Source: CAZDXB01 sp964509335 (GTDB lineage: Bacteria > Bacteroidota > Ignavibacteria > Kapaibacteriales > UBA2268). Taken from it: 64,000 nt of DNA. The stretch spans positions 62,001 to 126,000 of the forward strand of contig CAZDXB010000008.1 in NCBI GenBank assembly GCA_964509335.1, in the 5' to 3' direction. Both the position numbers and the translations under genes were made by a program. The notes under the pieces were generated by a model, which was not told the origin of the DNA, did no database searches, and was given only the letters and a program-made list of their open reading frames with translations. Position 1 is the first letter of the stretch; every line of letters starts with the position of its first letter. Positions 52,005 to 60,984 of the stretch are shown here, one piece after another.

Positions 52005-53215
52005 AATTTAATAGACGATTTAAATTATCGCTTAAAATAGTTTTATTTTTTTCTTTAATAACTTCTTTAAACGCGCAATCTTTCTTTGAAACTTCGGGAA
52101 AGATTGCGTTTCTTTTTTACGATGAAGTTATGGCGCCTCAGAAATCATATGTTAGTAGTTGTCAATTCTACCCGTCTTGCTCGAAATTTTCTAAGAAATC
52201 AATTAAGCGATACGGTTTCTTTAAAGGAATATTAGCCACTACCGACAGATTGACGCGATGCAGCGGCGGCAACTTGAACGGAAGTCTTTATCCTAATCAC
52301 AACGGCTTGCTATACGACCCCCCTAAAGCTAATTATGTGTTTGGCAAAGGAGGTCTTTGGAAAACTGAATTATTTTTACAAAAAGCTACGGGAACAAAAA
52401 AGTCCAAAACTTCAAAAAACTTTAGACTCGCTGAGAACTTATTTTATACAAATGACTATGACTTATCAATCTTAGAATTAAAAAGGATTGAAATTTCCTC
52501 TGAAGATATTTCTATTAAAAATAGAGCGAAGCTATTAATATCTCTTAACTGTTTGTTCAAAAAAGATTATGATTGCGCTCGGAATAATGTGGAATCTATT
52601 GTAACTAAAAAAAAGGTAATTGGAAAAAACGCATTAATAATTAATTTTATAGCTAACGATGCCGACGGAGCTAATCTTTTAAATAAAAATCACTTAAAAA
52701 CGAATCTTAAAAATGATGTTTATAGCCCAAAGCTACTAAGCAAATTGCTTATATATACTTATTTGAAATTAGAGCAATTAGATAGCTTGAAAGCCGCTTA
52801 CGGTTATATGAAAAAACATAATTTTTTGAAGAATCCGAAAATTATTCAGAAAACTCTTGATGAGTTTGACGAAATTCCTAGTAAATCCCCCGTTCTAGCC
52901 GGCGCTATGTCAACTATACTTCCCGGTAGCGGTTACGCGTATTCTGGTGAGATTAAAGAGGGACTTGCGGCTTTTCTAGTAAACGGTTTATTAGGATGGG
53001 GAATTTATTCTTTATTTGCTAACAATAATACAGGCTCTGGGATACTTACTTCTATGGTTTCTCTCCCTTTTTATTTGGGCAATATCGTTGGTTCTATTAA
53101 TTCCGCTCAACTCTATAATAATAAGCATAAAGAAATGTATTATAGTGATTTTCGCTCTTCAATTGGCATCGATTTTTACTTTTCAACGAAGTATTTTAAT
53201 TCACTTTGGAAATAA
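51995..53215 (+). CDS. YidD-like domain fused to helical repeats and TM helices
   Basis: 406 residues. The signal peptide ends SLNA, and the mature protein would start QSFFET. The YidD-like domain (about 45-115) has SSCQFYPSCSKFSKKSIKRYGFFKGILATTDRLTRCSGG, matching the CxFxPxCS...RLxRC pattern of YidD, a membrane-insertion helper. A helical, TPR-like middle (about 140-285) follows, then SKSPVLAGAMSTILPGSGYAYSGEIKEGLAAFLVNGLLGWGIYSLF, a TM2/DUF5683-like membrane end. A cleavable signal ahead of a YidD domain is odd, since classical YidD stays on the cytoplasmic face. It overlaps the PEGA gene by ten bases. Confidence 0.75.
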   Translation: MGVKFNRRFKLSLKIVLFFSLITSLNAQSFFETSGKIAFLFYDEVMAPQKSYVSSCQFYPSCSKFSKKSIKRYGFFKGILATTDRLTRCSGGNLNGSLYPNHNGLLYDPPKANYVFGKGGLWKTELFLQKATGTKKSKTSKNFRLAENLFYTNDYDLSILELKRIEISSEDISIKNRAKLLISLNCLFKKDYDCARNNVESIVTKKKVIGKNALIINFIANDADGANLLNKNHLKTNLKNDVYSPKLLSKLLIYTYLKLEQLDSLKAAYGYMKKHNFLKNPKIIQKTLDEFDEIPSKSPVLAGAMSTILPGSGYAYSGEIKEGLAAFLVNGLLGWGIYSLFANNNTGSGILTSMVSLPFYLGNIVGSINSAQLYNNKHKEMYYSDFRSSIGIDFYFSTKYFNSLWK

Positions 53216-53258
53216 GGGGACTTTTTTAATAACCGTCTAATTATAATTTTTTCCCTCC

Positions 53259-53420
53259 GTCCGAAACTTCGATTTCGGACTGAACAATTCTTCTATCTCC
53301 TTCCCAAGTTGGAATTTGGGAAGGAAGCAGGAGCCAAAGCTGATATAGCGCAAATCAAATATGCCCGCCCTCAAGGACGAAGCTAGTGGAATAGTAGTAA
53401 GATAATTGTGCTTGAGGCGG
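53259..53420. repeat. Intergenic palindromic repeats between convergent genes
   Basis: GTCCGAAA-CTTCGA-TTTCGGAC (53259-53280) is a perfect 8-6-8 stem, a likely terminator. TCCTTCCCAA..TTGGGAAGGA (53298-53325) resembles the hairpin at 4129-4158. A CCGCCCTCAAG/CTTGAGGCGG pair brackets the rest of the gap. The region is therefore a third, more distant member of the repeat set. Confidence 0.6.
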
Positions 53421-53423
53421 TCT

Positions 53424-54929
53424 CTACCGCGCGACGCAAACAAATCTAGAATACAATCCGACGCTTGTCCGTAAAACTAGCAGATAAACGCCCGAAGTCA
53501 ATATTCCGTTTGTTTCAAGCGCGTAAACGCCGCCGGTATAATCCAACGCGTCGTTCGAAAAGACTTTTTCGCCGTTAAGATTATATATTGATATTTTGCG
53601 TAAGACAACGCGTTCCGAAATCTTTACGCGTAGTTGGCTTTCTACGGGATTTGGAAATATGATTATATCGCTCTCCGTTTCTTCTACGACGCCTACAATG
53701 TCGCTTTCAAGCGCCCCGATGGACGGCGGCGTTTTAAATAGCTTGTTGTTAAAATCTCTTATAGGCGTTCTAATCTTTTGCGGATTATAAAGTCCCGCGC
53801 CAATAGCAGGCGAGCCTTCCGAGAGCGCGAAATCGTCGCTTTGAATATCTATAAACATCGGAGCTTCGTTTATAATTCCGTTCGATTCTTCGACGGGCAG
53901 ATTTGGTCCCGTCCAATTATCGTCTTCGTAATTATACCATAAGTTATTGGCGAAAAAGAAGGTTTCGGGCGCGGTGTTGTTTCCTATATTCAGCGTATAA
54001 ACCGAAGAATTGTCGCTGATATAAACAATATTATTAACGAAAGCGTTGTCGCCGCAGGGCTGGAAGCCGTCCACGCTTTCCTGCAGGATGCGAATAGCCC
54101 ATTTGTCCGGCTTTACGAGCGTATTGTTTACGACGTTGCAGTTAATCGCTCCTACGTAAGCTACAGGGGCTTGCGCTCCGATAAATACATTCGCCCAGAC
54201 GTTAATATTAGCGGCTTCGTAGTCCGCTCCTTGCGGTCGGAAAAAGGGCAGACCGGTCGAGCCGCCGATGTTAATAGCGCGAAGCCCGCCGTTTACGAAC
54301 AGATTCCTCTCTATTCTGATTTTGCTCGAACCGCCCTTGGCTTGAATAGAATTAGAGCCGCCGTTTTCGAAAACGTTGTCTTGGAAATAGCCGTTGTGGC
54401 AGCCGACCATATCGACGAGACTTCCGCCGCCAGAGCCGTCTTTGAAGTAGCAGTCTTTTACGGCGAAATACTCAACGCCCGAGAGTTTCAATTCGTCGTT
54501 GTTGTCGGAAGCGTTCATTCCCAACCAACTGCAGTTTGTTATAACGACGTTCTTAGCGGGCGTGTCGAAGGTTCCGCCGTCGTCGATATTTACGCCGTTA
54601 GCGGTCTGCCCTTCGAATACAAAGCCCGATATAACGACGTTTTCCAGTTGAACGAAATGAATAGCTTGCGAGCCGCCGCGATAAACGACGGAATCGTTGG
54701 GCTTGGCTATTATATATATCGGCGAGTCGTCGCTTCCTTTCAGATTTTCTATGCGCTCGCCGCCCGAATAAACTCCGCCGGCGACGATTATGCTGTCGCC
54801 GGGTTCGGCGTCGAAAGCGGCGTCTCTTATTGTTTGATATTGATATAAATCCTCGTCCAATCCTACGTTCAAAGTTTTAGCGGAAAGCGAGCAAGATAAA
54901 GCGAGCAGGCAAAGTATAAGCTTTTTCAA
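53424..54929 (-). CDS. T9SS-secreted beta-helix protein
   Basis: 501 residues. Signal peptide (MKKLILCLLALSCSLSA), then a right-handed beta-helix (about 20-390) with GDSIIVAGGVYSGGERIENL, VVISGFVFEGQ, VVITNCSWLG and KDCYFKDGSGGG turns, as in pectate-lyase-like and chondroitinase-B-like folds. No catalytic residues can be assigned. The C-terminus is a T9SS sorting domain: DIIIFPNPVESQLRVKI ... IYNLNGEKVFS ... LTSGVYLLVL. It is a second beta-helix cargo protein besides the one at 1169. It lies convergent to the YidD-fusion gene across the repeat gap. Confidence 0.85.
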   Translation of the reverse strand: MKKLILCLLALSCSLSAKTLNVGLDEDLYQYQTIRDAAFDAEPGDSIIVAGGVYSGGERIENLKGSDDSPIYIIAKPNDSVVYRGGSQAIHFVQLENVVISGFVFEGQTANGVNIDDGGTFDTPAKNVVITNCSWLGMNASDNNDELKLSGVEYFAVKDCYFKDGSGGGSLVDMVGCHNGYFQDNVFENGGSNSIQAKGGSSKIRIERNLFVNGGLRAINIGGSTGLPFFRPQGADYEAANINVWANVFIGAQAPVAYVGAINCNVVNNTLVKPDKWAIRILQESVDGFQPCGDNAFVNNIVYISDNSSVYTLNIGNNTAPETFFFANNLWYNYEDDNWTGPNLPVEESNGIINEAPMFIDIQSDDFALSEGSPAIGAGLYNPQKIRTPIRDFNNKLFKTPPSIGALESDIVGVVEETESDIIIFPNPVESQLRVKISERVVLRKISIYNLNGEKVFSNDALDYTGGVYALETNGILTSGVYLLVLRTSVGLYSRFVCVAR

Positions 54930-54985
54930 AGATGTACTCGATATATTTTGACATAGATTTTAACATTGTTGATTGTCTATTTTTC

Positions 54986-54997
54986 AACCCTAGGGTT
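54986..54997. repeat. 12-bp perfect palindrome AACCCTAGGGTT
   Basis: AACCCTAGGGTT lies just outside the 3' end of the cyclotransferase gene and is followed by a degenerate AACCGTAGGGCT copy that runs up to the gene's last codon. It lies between two minus-strand genes. Confidence 0.5.
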
Positions 54998-55007
54998 AAC
55001 CGTAGGG

Positions 55008-55901
55008 CTAGTATTTCCTAACCAGTTCAATCTCAAACAAATGTTTCCATAGTTTGCCCGTTACGAAAATCCGGTCGTTTTTCGAGTCGTAGGCGATACC
55101 GTTTAAGACGTCCGGATTGTCTTCCGGCGCTAAGTATTCGTAGAGGGGCGAAAGGTCGATTTCCGCTTCGATTTCGCCGTTAGCCGGATTGATTACGACT
55201 ATTTTGTCCTTTTGGTAAACGTTCGCCCAAATTTTTCCCTTTACGTTTTCGAGTTCGTTTAAATAATACACAGCTTGATTTTTCTTCGAGCAAAGAATTG
55301 TTCTGACCTTTTCGAACGTTTTCGGTTGGACAAACTTGACGGCGTCCGAGCCGTCGCTAATAGCTAGCAAATCGCCGACGCGAGCTACGCCCCAACCTTC
55401 GCCTCTATATTCGAATTGCGAGAGTGGTTCCAGCGTTTTTTCGTTGTAAATAAAACATACGCCGGCTCGCCAAGTGAGTTGATAAATTTTACCGTCGTAA
55501 AATTCAATTCCTTCGGCAAAATATCTGTTCGGCAAATCGTATTTCTTTACTACTTTGCCTGTTTCCAATTCAATTTTCTTGATAGCCGAACTTCCGTACC
55601 GACCGCAACTTTCGTATATAAATCCGTCTTTGTAGAGGAGTCCTTGCGTGTAGGACGAGCGGTCGTGCGGATATACGTTCAAAACACGCGCTATGTATTT
55701 ACCTGATACAGTTTTGGCGGATTGTTTCGCTTCGGTTCGTTTTGTTTTTGTCTTTTCGACGCTTTGCTCGGTTTTCGCGGTTTCTTTCGGCGTCGTTTTG
55801 CCGTTTTCGGAAGCGCCGCCCCTGCCGTTACAGCTAAAAAATAACGCCGCCGCTAATAAAGTCGGCGTCCAAAATTCCATTATCTCTTTGCCAAGTTTCA
55901 T
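55008..55901 (-). CDS. Glutaminyl-peptide cyclotransferase, beta-propeller type, lipoprotein
   Basis: The enzyme turns an N-terminal Gln into pyroglutamate with loss of ammonia. 297 residues; the lipobox ALFFSC-NG (Cys at about 24) suggests attachment to a periplasmic or outer membrane. A basic linker (about 30-65) precedes the propeller domain, with VYPHDRSSYTQGLLYKDGFIYESCGRYGSSAIKKIELETGKV and FAEGIEFYDGKIYQLTWRAG, as in plant-type glutamine cyclotransferases, and NVYQKDKIVVINPANGEIEAEIDL. An ATG at 55880 is a possible later start. Signal-peptide products starting with Gln occur in this same window, so secreted proteins are plausible substrates. It is 16 bases before the YfhO gene's end. 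Confidence 0.88.
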   Translation of the reverse strand: MKLGKEIMEFWTPTLLAAALFFSCNGRGGASENGKTTPKETAKTEQSVEKTKTKRTEAKQSAKTVSGKYIARVLNVYPHDRSSYTQGLLYKDGFIYESCGRYGSSAIKKIELETGKVVKKYDLPNRYFAEGIEFYDGKIYQLTWRAGVCFIYNEKTLEPLSQFEYRGEGWGVARVGDLLAISDGSDAVKFVQPKTFEKVRTILCSKKNQAVYYLNELENVKGKIWANVYQKDKIVVINPANGEIEAEIDLSPLYEYLAPEDNPDVLNGIAYDSKNDRIFVTGKLWKHLFEIELVRKY

Positions 55902-55917
55902 AGTTCAATCGGCGCCG

Positions 55918-58452
55918 TTACTTTTTCTTTCTGTTCTCGATGAATAGTCCGGCAATTAATAGTATGGCGACCAGAATATTAGACGCTATACTCAGGGTTT
56001 TGCCGGTTTCGAAGGCTTCCGATTCGTATTTTAATTCTATTGTATGTTTGCCTTCGGGAACGACGACGGACCTGAACGCGTAATTCGTTTTGTAGATTTT
56101 AGCCGGCTCACCGTCGATATAGGCTTTCCACGCAGGCTCGTAGTATATTTCGCTGATGTATAATAAATTTTTGCCGGTCGCTTCGGCTTCTATTTTTAAA
56201 TGATGAAGCCCTGTCTCTATCCCGTTTACTCTCGCGTTAGACGCCGATTCTATGTTTTTAGGCGCTTCTTCGTCAAAAAATGCCACTTGGCGGGGGTTGA
56301 AATCGCCGTTTTGTATATGTTTTAAGATTTCCAAAGGCTTCGCTTCGGCGGTTGAATCGACGAAGAAAGCTCTCGGTAAATAGTAGGGATTGCTAAATAC
56401 CGCTTGTTGTTTTTGTCTCGACTGGAATACCATTTTGTATTCTTCGGATATTCTGCCGGAAGCTAATATATATTTAACGTTTAGCAAGCTCCAAAGGAAC
56501 GGGTTGAATACCGTCGAAGTGGAGCCTTGGAAACGCGGCAGATTCGCTTGGTCCATTAAGTCTTGATAGACGCGGAGTTTCGCCGAGTGGTAGCCGTTTA
56601 CGTTTCCAATTTTAAAGTAAGCTAAAGCGTTCGGCGATTCTCTTTGAATTAAATCCACGACTCTGAAGTTGTCTTTATCAGATTTTATAAAATCTATTAC
56701 GTCGGTTCGCTGGAAAGCTTTTTCTTCGATAGGTTTTTCGGAAACGTCCATCGGGCGATAATCGACTCGCCATAAATCTAAAAACAGAAGGGCGGCAATC
56801 GCTACGTAAAAGAAGCCTTTGCTAATTTTTCCGTGAACGTAATAATAGATTAGAATGGCGGTAGCCAAAGCTATGACGCCGATGAAAAGCCAATCGGCGA
56901 CGGTTTTATCGAATAGAAATTCGGGCAAGCCCTGAATTTTACCGAGTATATTTTGAAAAGAAGAATTTGCCGAGCCGGTAACGGCGTCGATATAGAATGA
57001 TTTAAATAGCGCGGCGAAAATTAAGCCAGCGCCGAGAAACGCTATTGCGGCTATCAATATGCCCTTTAGCATTTTCTTGTCGTCTTTATCGAGCGTCTTT
57101 TTTCTTTTGCTCATTAGCCCGCTGAGTCCGAATCCCGCTAGAATGGGGAATGCGAACTGCATTAGCGCTAAAGCCATACTCGGCGCCCGAAATTTGTTGA
57201 ACATCGGGACGTAATAATAGAAAAAGTCGTAGAGAACGGGCAAGTTCTTTCCGAACGATAGCAGAAGCGAGAAAATTGAAAGAACCGCCAGAAACTGGAC
57301 GAATATATTTTTTCTGTATAGTATAAATCCTACGATAGCCAGCCCGAATACGGCTATACCCATATACGCGGCGGCGTCGTCGAAGGGTTTCTGCCCCCAG
57401 TAAGTAGGTATTTTTAATGATTCGCCTCTGGTCGCGGGACCGCTGTATTCTAGTTTTCCGAAGCCGAAGTAGTTAGGGACGAGAAAGATAATAGTTTCTT
57501 CGGGGCTGAAAGACCACATAGTGGCGTAGTCATAGTCGTTGCCGCCGGAAGAGCTTTGCTTCGCGTTTTGCGTTTCGACAATCGGACCTTGTCCGCGTGT
57601 CGAATGCGGCGTGTATTCCAGCACGTTAAGGTATCTGTCGGCGGACATTAGGAAAGAGATTCCGCCGGCGACTGCTAAAACTGCGGCTACCTTGACGATT
57701 TTAAGGGGCTCTTTTTTCGAGACGATTCTGCTGATTAACTCGAATATTAGATACAGAGCGAAAGCGCAAATGCCGTAGAAAATCATTTGAACGTGTCCAG
57801 CTTCCATCATAATATGGATGGCTACGACGAGTAGAGCGGCGTGCAGCAGGGTGAACTTCACTCTAAGTTTTTCCATTAGCAGGAATACATAGGGGAACGT
57901 AGCGAAAACGACCGGTTTGGTGTTGTGTCCAATCATTATCCACACTATAACGCAGGTGGAAAAAACCGCCGCGATCGAGGAGAAGAAAGAGACGAAGCGC
58001 TCGAAATCTTTCATTCTCATCAAAAGATATATTCCCAGTCCGTAAAGGAAATAATAAAAAGCCAGCCGCGCTACCTCGTTGGCGAAAAGAGTCCCAACGA
58101 AACCGATTACCTCGAAAACAATTAGTTGTAGAAACGCCCAAGCTCTCGTTCCCGTTGTAAGCATAGCGGCGAAGCTGGGCATTCCGCTGAAGATATAGGG
58201 TATCCATTGCGGAAACACGCCTTGGTCTTCGGCGTGTTCTACGTATTTTTCAAAACTGTTTGAGGCTATATTATCCGATACGTAGAATCCGTGTTCTAAG
58301 ATTGCGGGCGCGAAAAAGATAAAAACGGCGAGTAGAATAAGCCCTACATAGAAATATTCTTGGTATTTTTCAGGAATAATCGGCGGCTTTTCTTTCTCTT
58401 TGCCAGTTTGCTTGTTTGAACTTCTTTTTTTCGGCGTTGGTTTTTTCGACAT
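55918..58452 (-). CDS. YfhO-family integral membrane protein
   Basis: About 844 residues from the ATG at 58452, which has AAGGA before it; the frame begins earlier, at 58491. A basic N-terminus (SKKPTPKKRSSNKQTGKEKEKPPIIPEKYQEYF) precedes about 12-13 helices, as in the YfhO/DUF6541-like family. PQWIPYIFSGMPSFAAML is the characteristic early loop and a long periplasmic loop contains TMWSFSPEETIIFLVPNYFGFGKLEY. A soluble beta domain near the C-terminus (about 620-790) has PRAFFVDSTAEAKPLEILK and LLYISEIYYEPAWKAYIDGEPAKIYKTNYAFRSVVVPEGKHTIELKYE. YfhO proteins are GT-C-like and probably transfer sugars on the envelope. The acceptor is unknown. Confidence 0.88.
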   Translation of the reverse strand: MSKKPTPKKRSSNKQTGKEKEKPPIIPEKYQEYFYVGLILLAVFIFFAPAILEHGFYVSDNIASNSFEKYVEHAEDQGVFPQWIPYIFSGMPSFAAMLTTGTRAWAFLQLIVFEVIGFVGTLFANEVARLAFYYFLYGLGIYLLMRMKDFERFVSFFSSIAAVFSTCVIVWIMIGHNTKPVVFATFPYVFLLMEKLRVKFTLLHAALLVVAIHIMMEAGHVQMIFYGICAFALYLIFELISRIVSKKEPLKIVKVAAVLAVAGGISFLMSADRYLNVLEYTPHSTRGQGPIVETQNAKQSSSGGNDYDYATMWSFSPEETIIFLVPNYFGFGKLEYSGPATRGESLKIPTYWGQKPFDDAAAYMGIAVFGLAIVGFILYRKNIFVQFLAVLSIFSLLLSFGKNLPVLYDFFYYYVPMFNKFRAPSMALALMQFAFPILAGFGLSGLMSKRKKTLDKDDKKMLKGILIAAIAFLGAGLIFAALFKSFYIDAVTGSANSSFQNILGKIQGLPEFLFDKTVADWLFIGVIALATAILIYYYVHGKISKGFFYVAIAALLFLDLWRVDYRPMDVSEKPIEEKAFQRTDVIDFIKSDKDNFRVVDLIQRESPNALAYFKIGNVNGYHSAKLRVYQDLMDQANLPRFQGSTSTVFNPFLWSLLNVKYILASGRISEEYKMVFQSRQKQQAVFSNPYYLPRAFFVDSTAEAKPLEILKHIQNGDFNPRQVAFFDEEAPKNIESASNARVNGIETGLHHLKIEAEATGKNLLYISEIYYEPAWKAYIDGEPAKIYKTNYAFRSVVVPEGKHTIELKYESEAFETGKTLSIASNILVAILLIAGLFIENRKKK

Positions 58453-58667
58453 AATTATCCTTTTGAATAAAGTCAAAAATAATAATCGCAATTTAACCTT
58501 TTGGAGTTAAATTCGAAACTGGGTTTGGAATTTTATTGTAAGCCGAAAAAAGAAACTTAACGTTAAAGCGAACGCGACTCCTAACTTGCGTAAGAAGACG
58601 CGAAACTCCGAGTCCCTATTTTTAAAATAAGGTTGCGATAATTGGGATATAATAGTCGAAACGTGAA

Positions 58668-60098
58668 TTAACTATTCATCGACAGCAAGAAATCGAGATT
58701 GGTTCTCGTTCCTTTCATCTTGTTGAGCAAGAATTCAATAGCCGCCGGACCTTGCATTTCGTTAAGCACTTTGCGGATAATCCAAACTCTGTTGAGTTCG
58801 TCTCTGTCTAGCAGTAGTTCTTCGCGTCTGGTGCCGGATTTGTTGACGTCGATAGCGGGGTAAACTCTTCTGTCGGATATTTTTCTGTCGAGAACGAGTT
58901 CCATATTGCCGGTGCCTTTAAATTCTTCGAAGATGACTTCGTCCATACGGCTTCCCGTTTCGACCAAAGCCGTGGCTATTACCGTCAAAGAGCCGCCTTG
59001 CTCGATGTTCCTCGCCGCTCCGAAGAATTTTTTGGGTTTATGCATAGCGTTGGCGTCAACGCCGCCGGATAGGATTTTGCCGGAGTGCGGAGTTATGGTA
59101 TTGTGCGCTCTGGCTAATCTAGTGATTGAATCTAGCAATATAACAACGTCCATCTTCGCTTCCACCAATCGTTTGGCTTTGTTCAGAGCCATTCCTGCGA
59201 CCTGAGCGTGTTTGTCGGGTGTTTCGTCGAAAGTAGAAGCTAAAACTTCGGCGTCAACTGACCTTTCCATATCGGTTACTTCTTCGGGTCTTTCGTCGAT
59301 GAGCAAGATGATTAATTTTGTTTCGGGATGATTTCTTCTAATGCTGTTCGCAATTTGTTGCAGCAAAACAGTTTTTCCGGCTTTGGGCGGCGAAACTATC
59401 AAGCCTCTTTGACCTTTGCCTATTGGGCAGAGCAAATCTAGTATCCTCATTGAGTACTCGCTAGGCGAGGTTTCGAGTTTAAGTCTCGAATCGGGGAATA
59501 GAGGTTTGAGGAAGTCAAAATTAGCTCTATTTCTAATTAAATCGGGTTCTACGTAGTTTACTTTTTCGACTCTAAGCAAAGCGTAGAATCTTTCGGAGTC
59601 TTTCGGCGGTCTGACGTATCCTTCAATCGTGTCGCCCGTTCTCAAGTCGAATTTCTTGATTTGAGACGGCGAAACGTAAACGTCTTCCTGTGACGGCAGA
59701 TAGTGATAGTCCGGCGAGCGTAGAAAGCCGTAGCCGTCGGGTAGGACTTCCAAAGAGCCGAATTTTTTGATTTCCTTTTTCTGGTCTATATCTAAATTCG
59801 GACGCGCTTTTTCTTGTTTATCTTTTTTATCCTTATCGCGTTTGTCGTATTTGTCGTATCTATCTCGTTTGTCGCGCTTGTCGAATTTTTCGCGTTTTTT
59901 GGCGGGCGGTTCTTTAAATCCGTTTTTGCCGCCGTCCTCGCTTTGAATCTCGAGTAATTTTTCGACGAGCTGAGTTTTGGTCATTCCGTAGTAGTTTGTA
60001 AATCCCGCTCCTCTCGCCATATAGGTGAGGTCGGCGATTTTTTTATTTTTTAATTTTTCAGCGTCTTGCATATTGTTCTTTTTGTCGTTGTTGGACAT
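58668..60098 (-). CDS. rho: Transcription termination factor Rho
   Basis: Rho is the hexameric RNA helicase that ends transcription. 476 residues. The Rho_N part (about 18-53) is followed by an unusual Lys/Arg/Asp-rich linker (57-98) with KFDKRDKRDRYDKYDKRDK-like repeats. The cold-shock RNA-binding domain (108-180) has GSLEVLPDGYGFLRSPDYHYLPSQEDVYVSPSQI. The ATPase has Walker A SPPKAGKT (236-243), LIDERPEEVTDMERS and the GGVDANAMHKPKKFFGAARNIE loop. AAGGA precedes the ATG. Charged linkers of this kind occur in other Rho proteins, and may drive RNA binding or condensate formation. Confidence 0.97.
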   Translation of the reverse strand: MSNNDKKNNMQDAEKLKNKKIADLTYMARGAGFTNYYGMTKTQLVEKLLEIQSEDGGKNGFKEPPAKKREKFDKRDKRDRYDKYDKRDKDKKDKQEKARPNLDIDQKKEIKKFGSLEVLPDGYGFLRSPDYHYLPSQEDVYVSPSQIKKFDLRTGDTIEGYVRPPKDSERFYALLRVEKVNYVEPDLIRNRANFDFLKPLFPDSRLKLETSPSEYSMRILDLLCPIGKGQRGLIVSPPKAGKTVLLQQIANSIRRNHPETKLIILLIDERPEEVTDMERSVDAEVLASTFDETPDKHAQVAGMALNKAKRLVEAKMDVVILLDSITRLARAHNTITPHSGKILSGGVDANAMHKPKKFFGAARNIEQGGSLTVIATALVETGSRMDEVIFEEFKGTGNMELVLDRKISDRRVYPAIDVNKSGTRREELLLDRDELNRVWIIRKVLNEMQGPAAIEFLLNKMKGTRTNLDFLLSMNS

Positions 60099-60645
60099 AT
60101 AAAATTCCTTTTTGATTGTTTTAAAAAACTTTCTATCGTTTTAAGAAATATAAGAGCTTGCTTAATAAGATTGAATTAAAAGCGATGAGATAAACTCACA
60201 GGATAAATTTTTAGATTAAGCCAATTGTACTATTGATTCATCTTTTAATGATCGATTCATTCCTCTTAATTATATTAACTCCCGACCTATAATATTATTT
60301 TACCAAACCGAGCTAAATCTTTTGCCTTGTGATTGCTTTACGATAGTTCCGCGTTATTCGAAGAGCTTTCTAATTCAAATTTAAGACAAATATTTATTTC
60401 TAGCAAACAAAAAGTAGAAATCAAGTCAAAAAATAATCGGCAAGTAATTAACAAATTACAAACATACGCGAGCGGGTTTTGCGCGGCATAGCTTATCGCA
60501 TTAGCGCCGCCGCTCTGAAAGCCGCCTGTTTCTCCGCTAACATTCTGATTGAGCGTGTGTTAGTTGTTAAAGAGTTAATTTCCGTTTACGTTTATCGCTA
60601 TTTTTTTTATTTTTGTAAGAATAAAATTATAATAGGGGGGAAGTT
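60099..60645. other. 547-base intergenic region between rho and ftsL-like gene
   Basis: Mostly A/T-rich; it must carry the rho leader and promoters for both divergent genes. No tRNA, rRNA, tmRNA or riboswitch was recognised. A distinctly more GC-rich patch at about 60465-60545 contains GAGCGG (60470-60475) pairing with CCGCTC (60508-60513). A reading frame from 60479 through this patch has no clear start signal and no family. A short RNA or regulatory hairpin is possible. No conserved -35/-10 pair could be defended. Confidence 0.5.
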
Positions 60646-60969
60646 TTGGCTTCTTTTAGAGAGCGGCTTTCTAAATTTGTCGAGATAAAAAAAGCGGAAG
60701 AACCGCGGAAAATCAGTCGTTGGAAGGTTTTCGCGCTTATACTTATTACTGCGTTAATAGCGGCGTTTTACGTGGACAACGTTATGAAAGTGGACGACTT
60801 GCTGGAAGACGTCCGCGAGCTTAGAGCGCGGAGAGAATATTTCGAGAATCAGAACGAGCTTTTAATACTTGAAATAAATCGCTTGAAGTCGCCTGACAGA
60901 ATAATAAAAATAGCGAAAAACAAATTGGATATGGTCGAGCCGGAGTCTTGTCCGAAAACGTTGCCTTAA
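60646..60969 (+). CDS. ftsL: FtsL/FtsB-like cell-division protein
   Basis: 107 residues from a TTG start, supported by AGGGGGG just upstream. One membrane helix (about 26-43, VFALILITALIAAFYV) with a charged cytoplasmic N-terminus, followed by a periplasmic coiled coil (DDLLEDVRELRARREYFENQNELLILEINRLKSPDRIIKIAKNKLDMV). This is the size and shape of FtsL/DivIC. It lies before a TauE-like gene and a class B PBP gene, the place normally held by ftsL. The upstream rsmH and mraZ genes are absent. Confidence 0.85.
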   Translation: MASFRERLSKFVEIKKAEEPRKISRWKVFALILITALIAAFYVDNVMKVDDLLEDVRELRARREYFENQNELLILEINRLKSPDRIIKIAKNKLDMVEPESCPKTLP

Positions 60970-60984
60970 ATTGAGGAGAGTATT

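Noticed and set aside
54171..54848. A 225-codon open frame on the plus strand, antisense to the beta-helix gene
   Set aside because: It lies wholly opposite a clear T9SS beta-helix gene with signal peptide and sorting domain. Its translation has no recognisable domain and only reflects the repetitive codon pattern.
60479..60688. A 69-codon frame starting with MRGIAYRIS in the rho-ftsL gap
   Set aside because: There is no convincing ribosome site, it runs into the ftsL-like start, and no family is recognised. It is noted as a GC-rich island instead.
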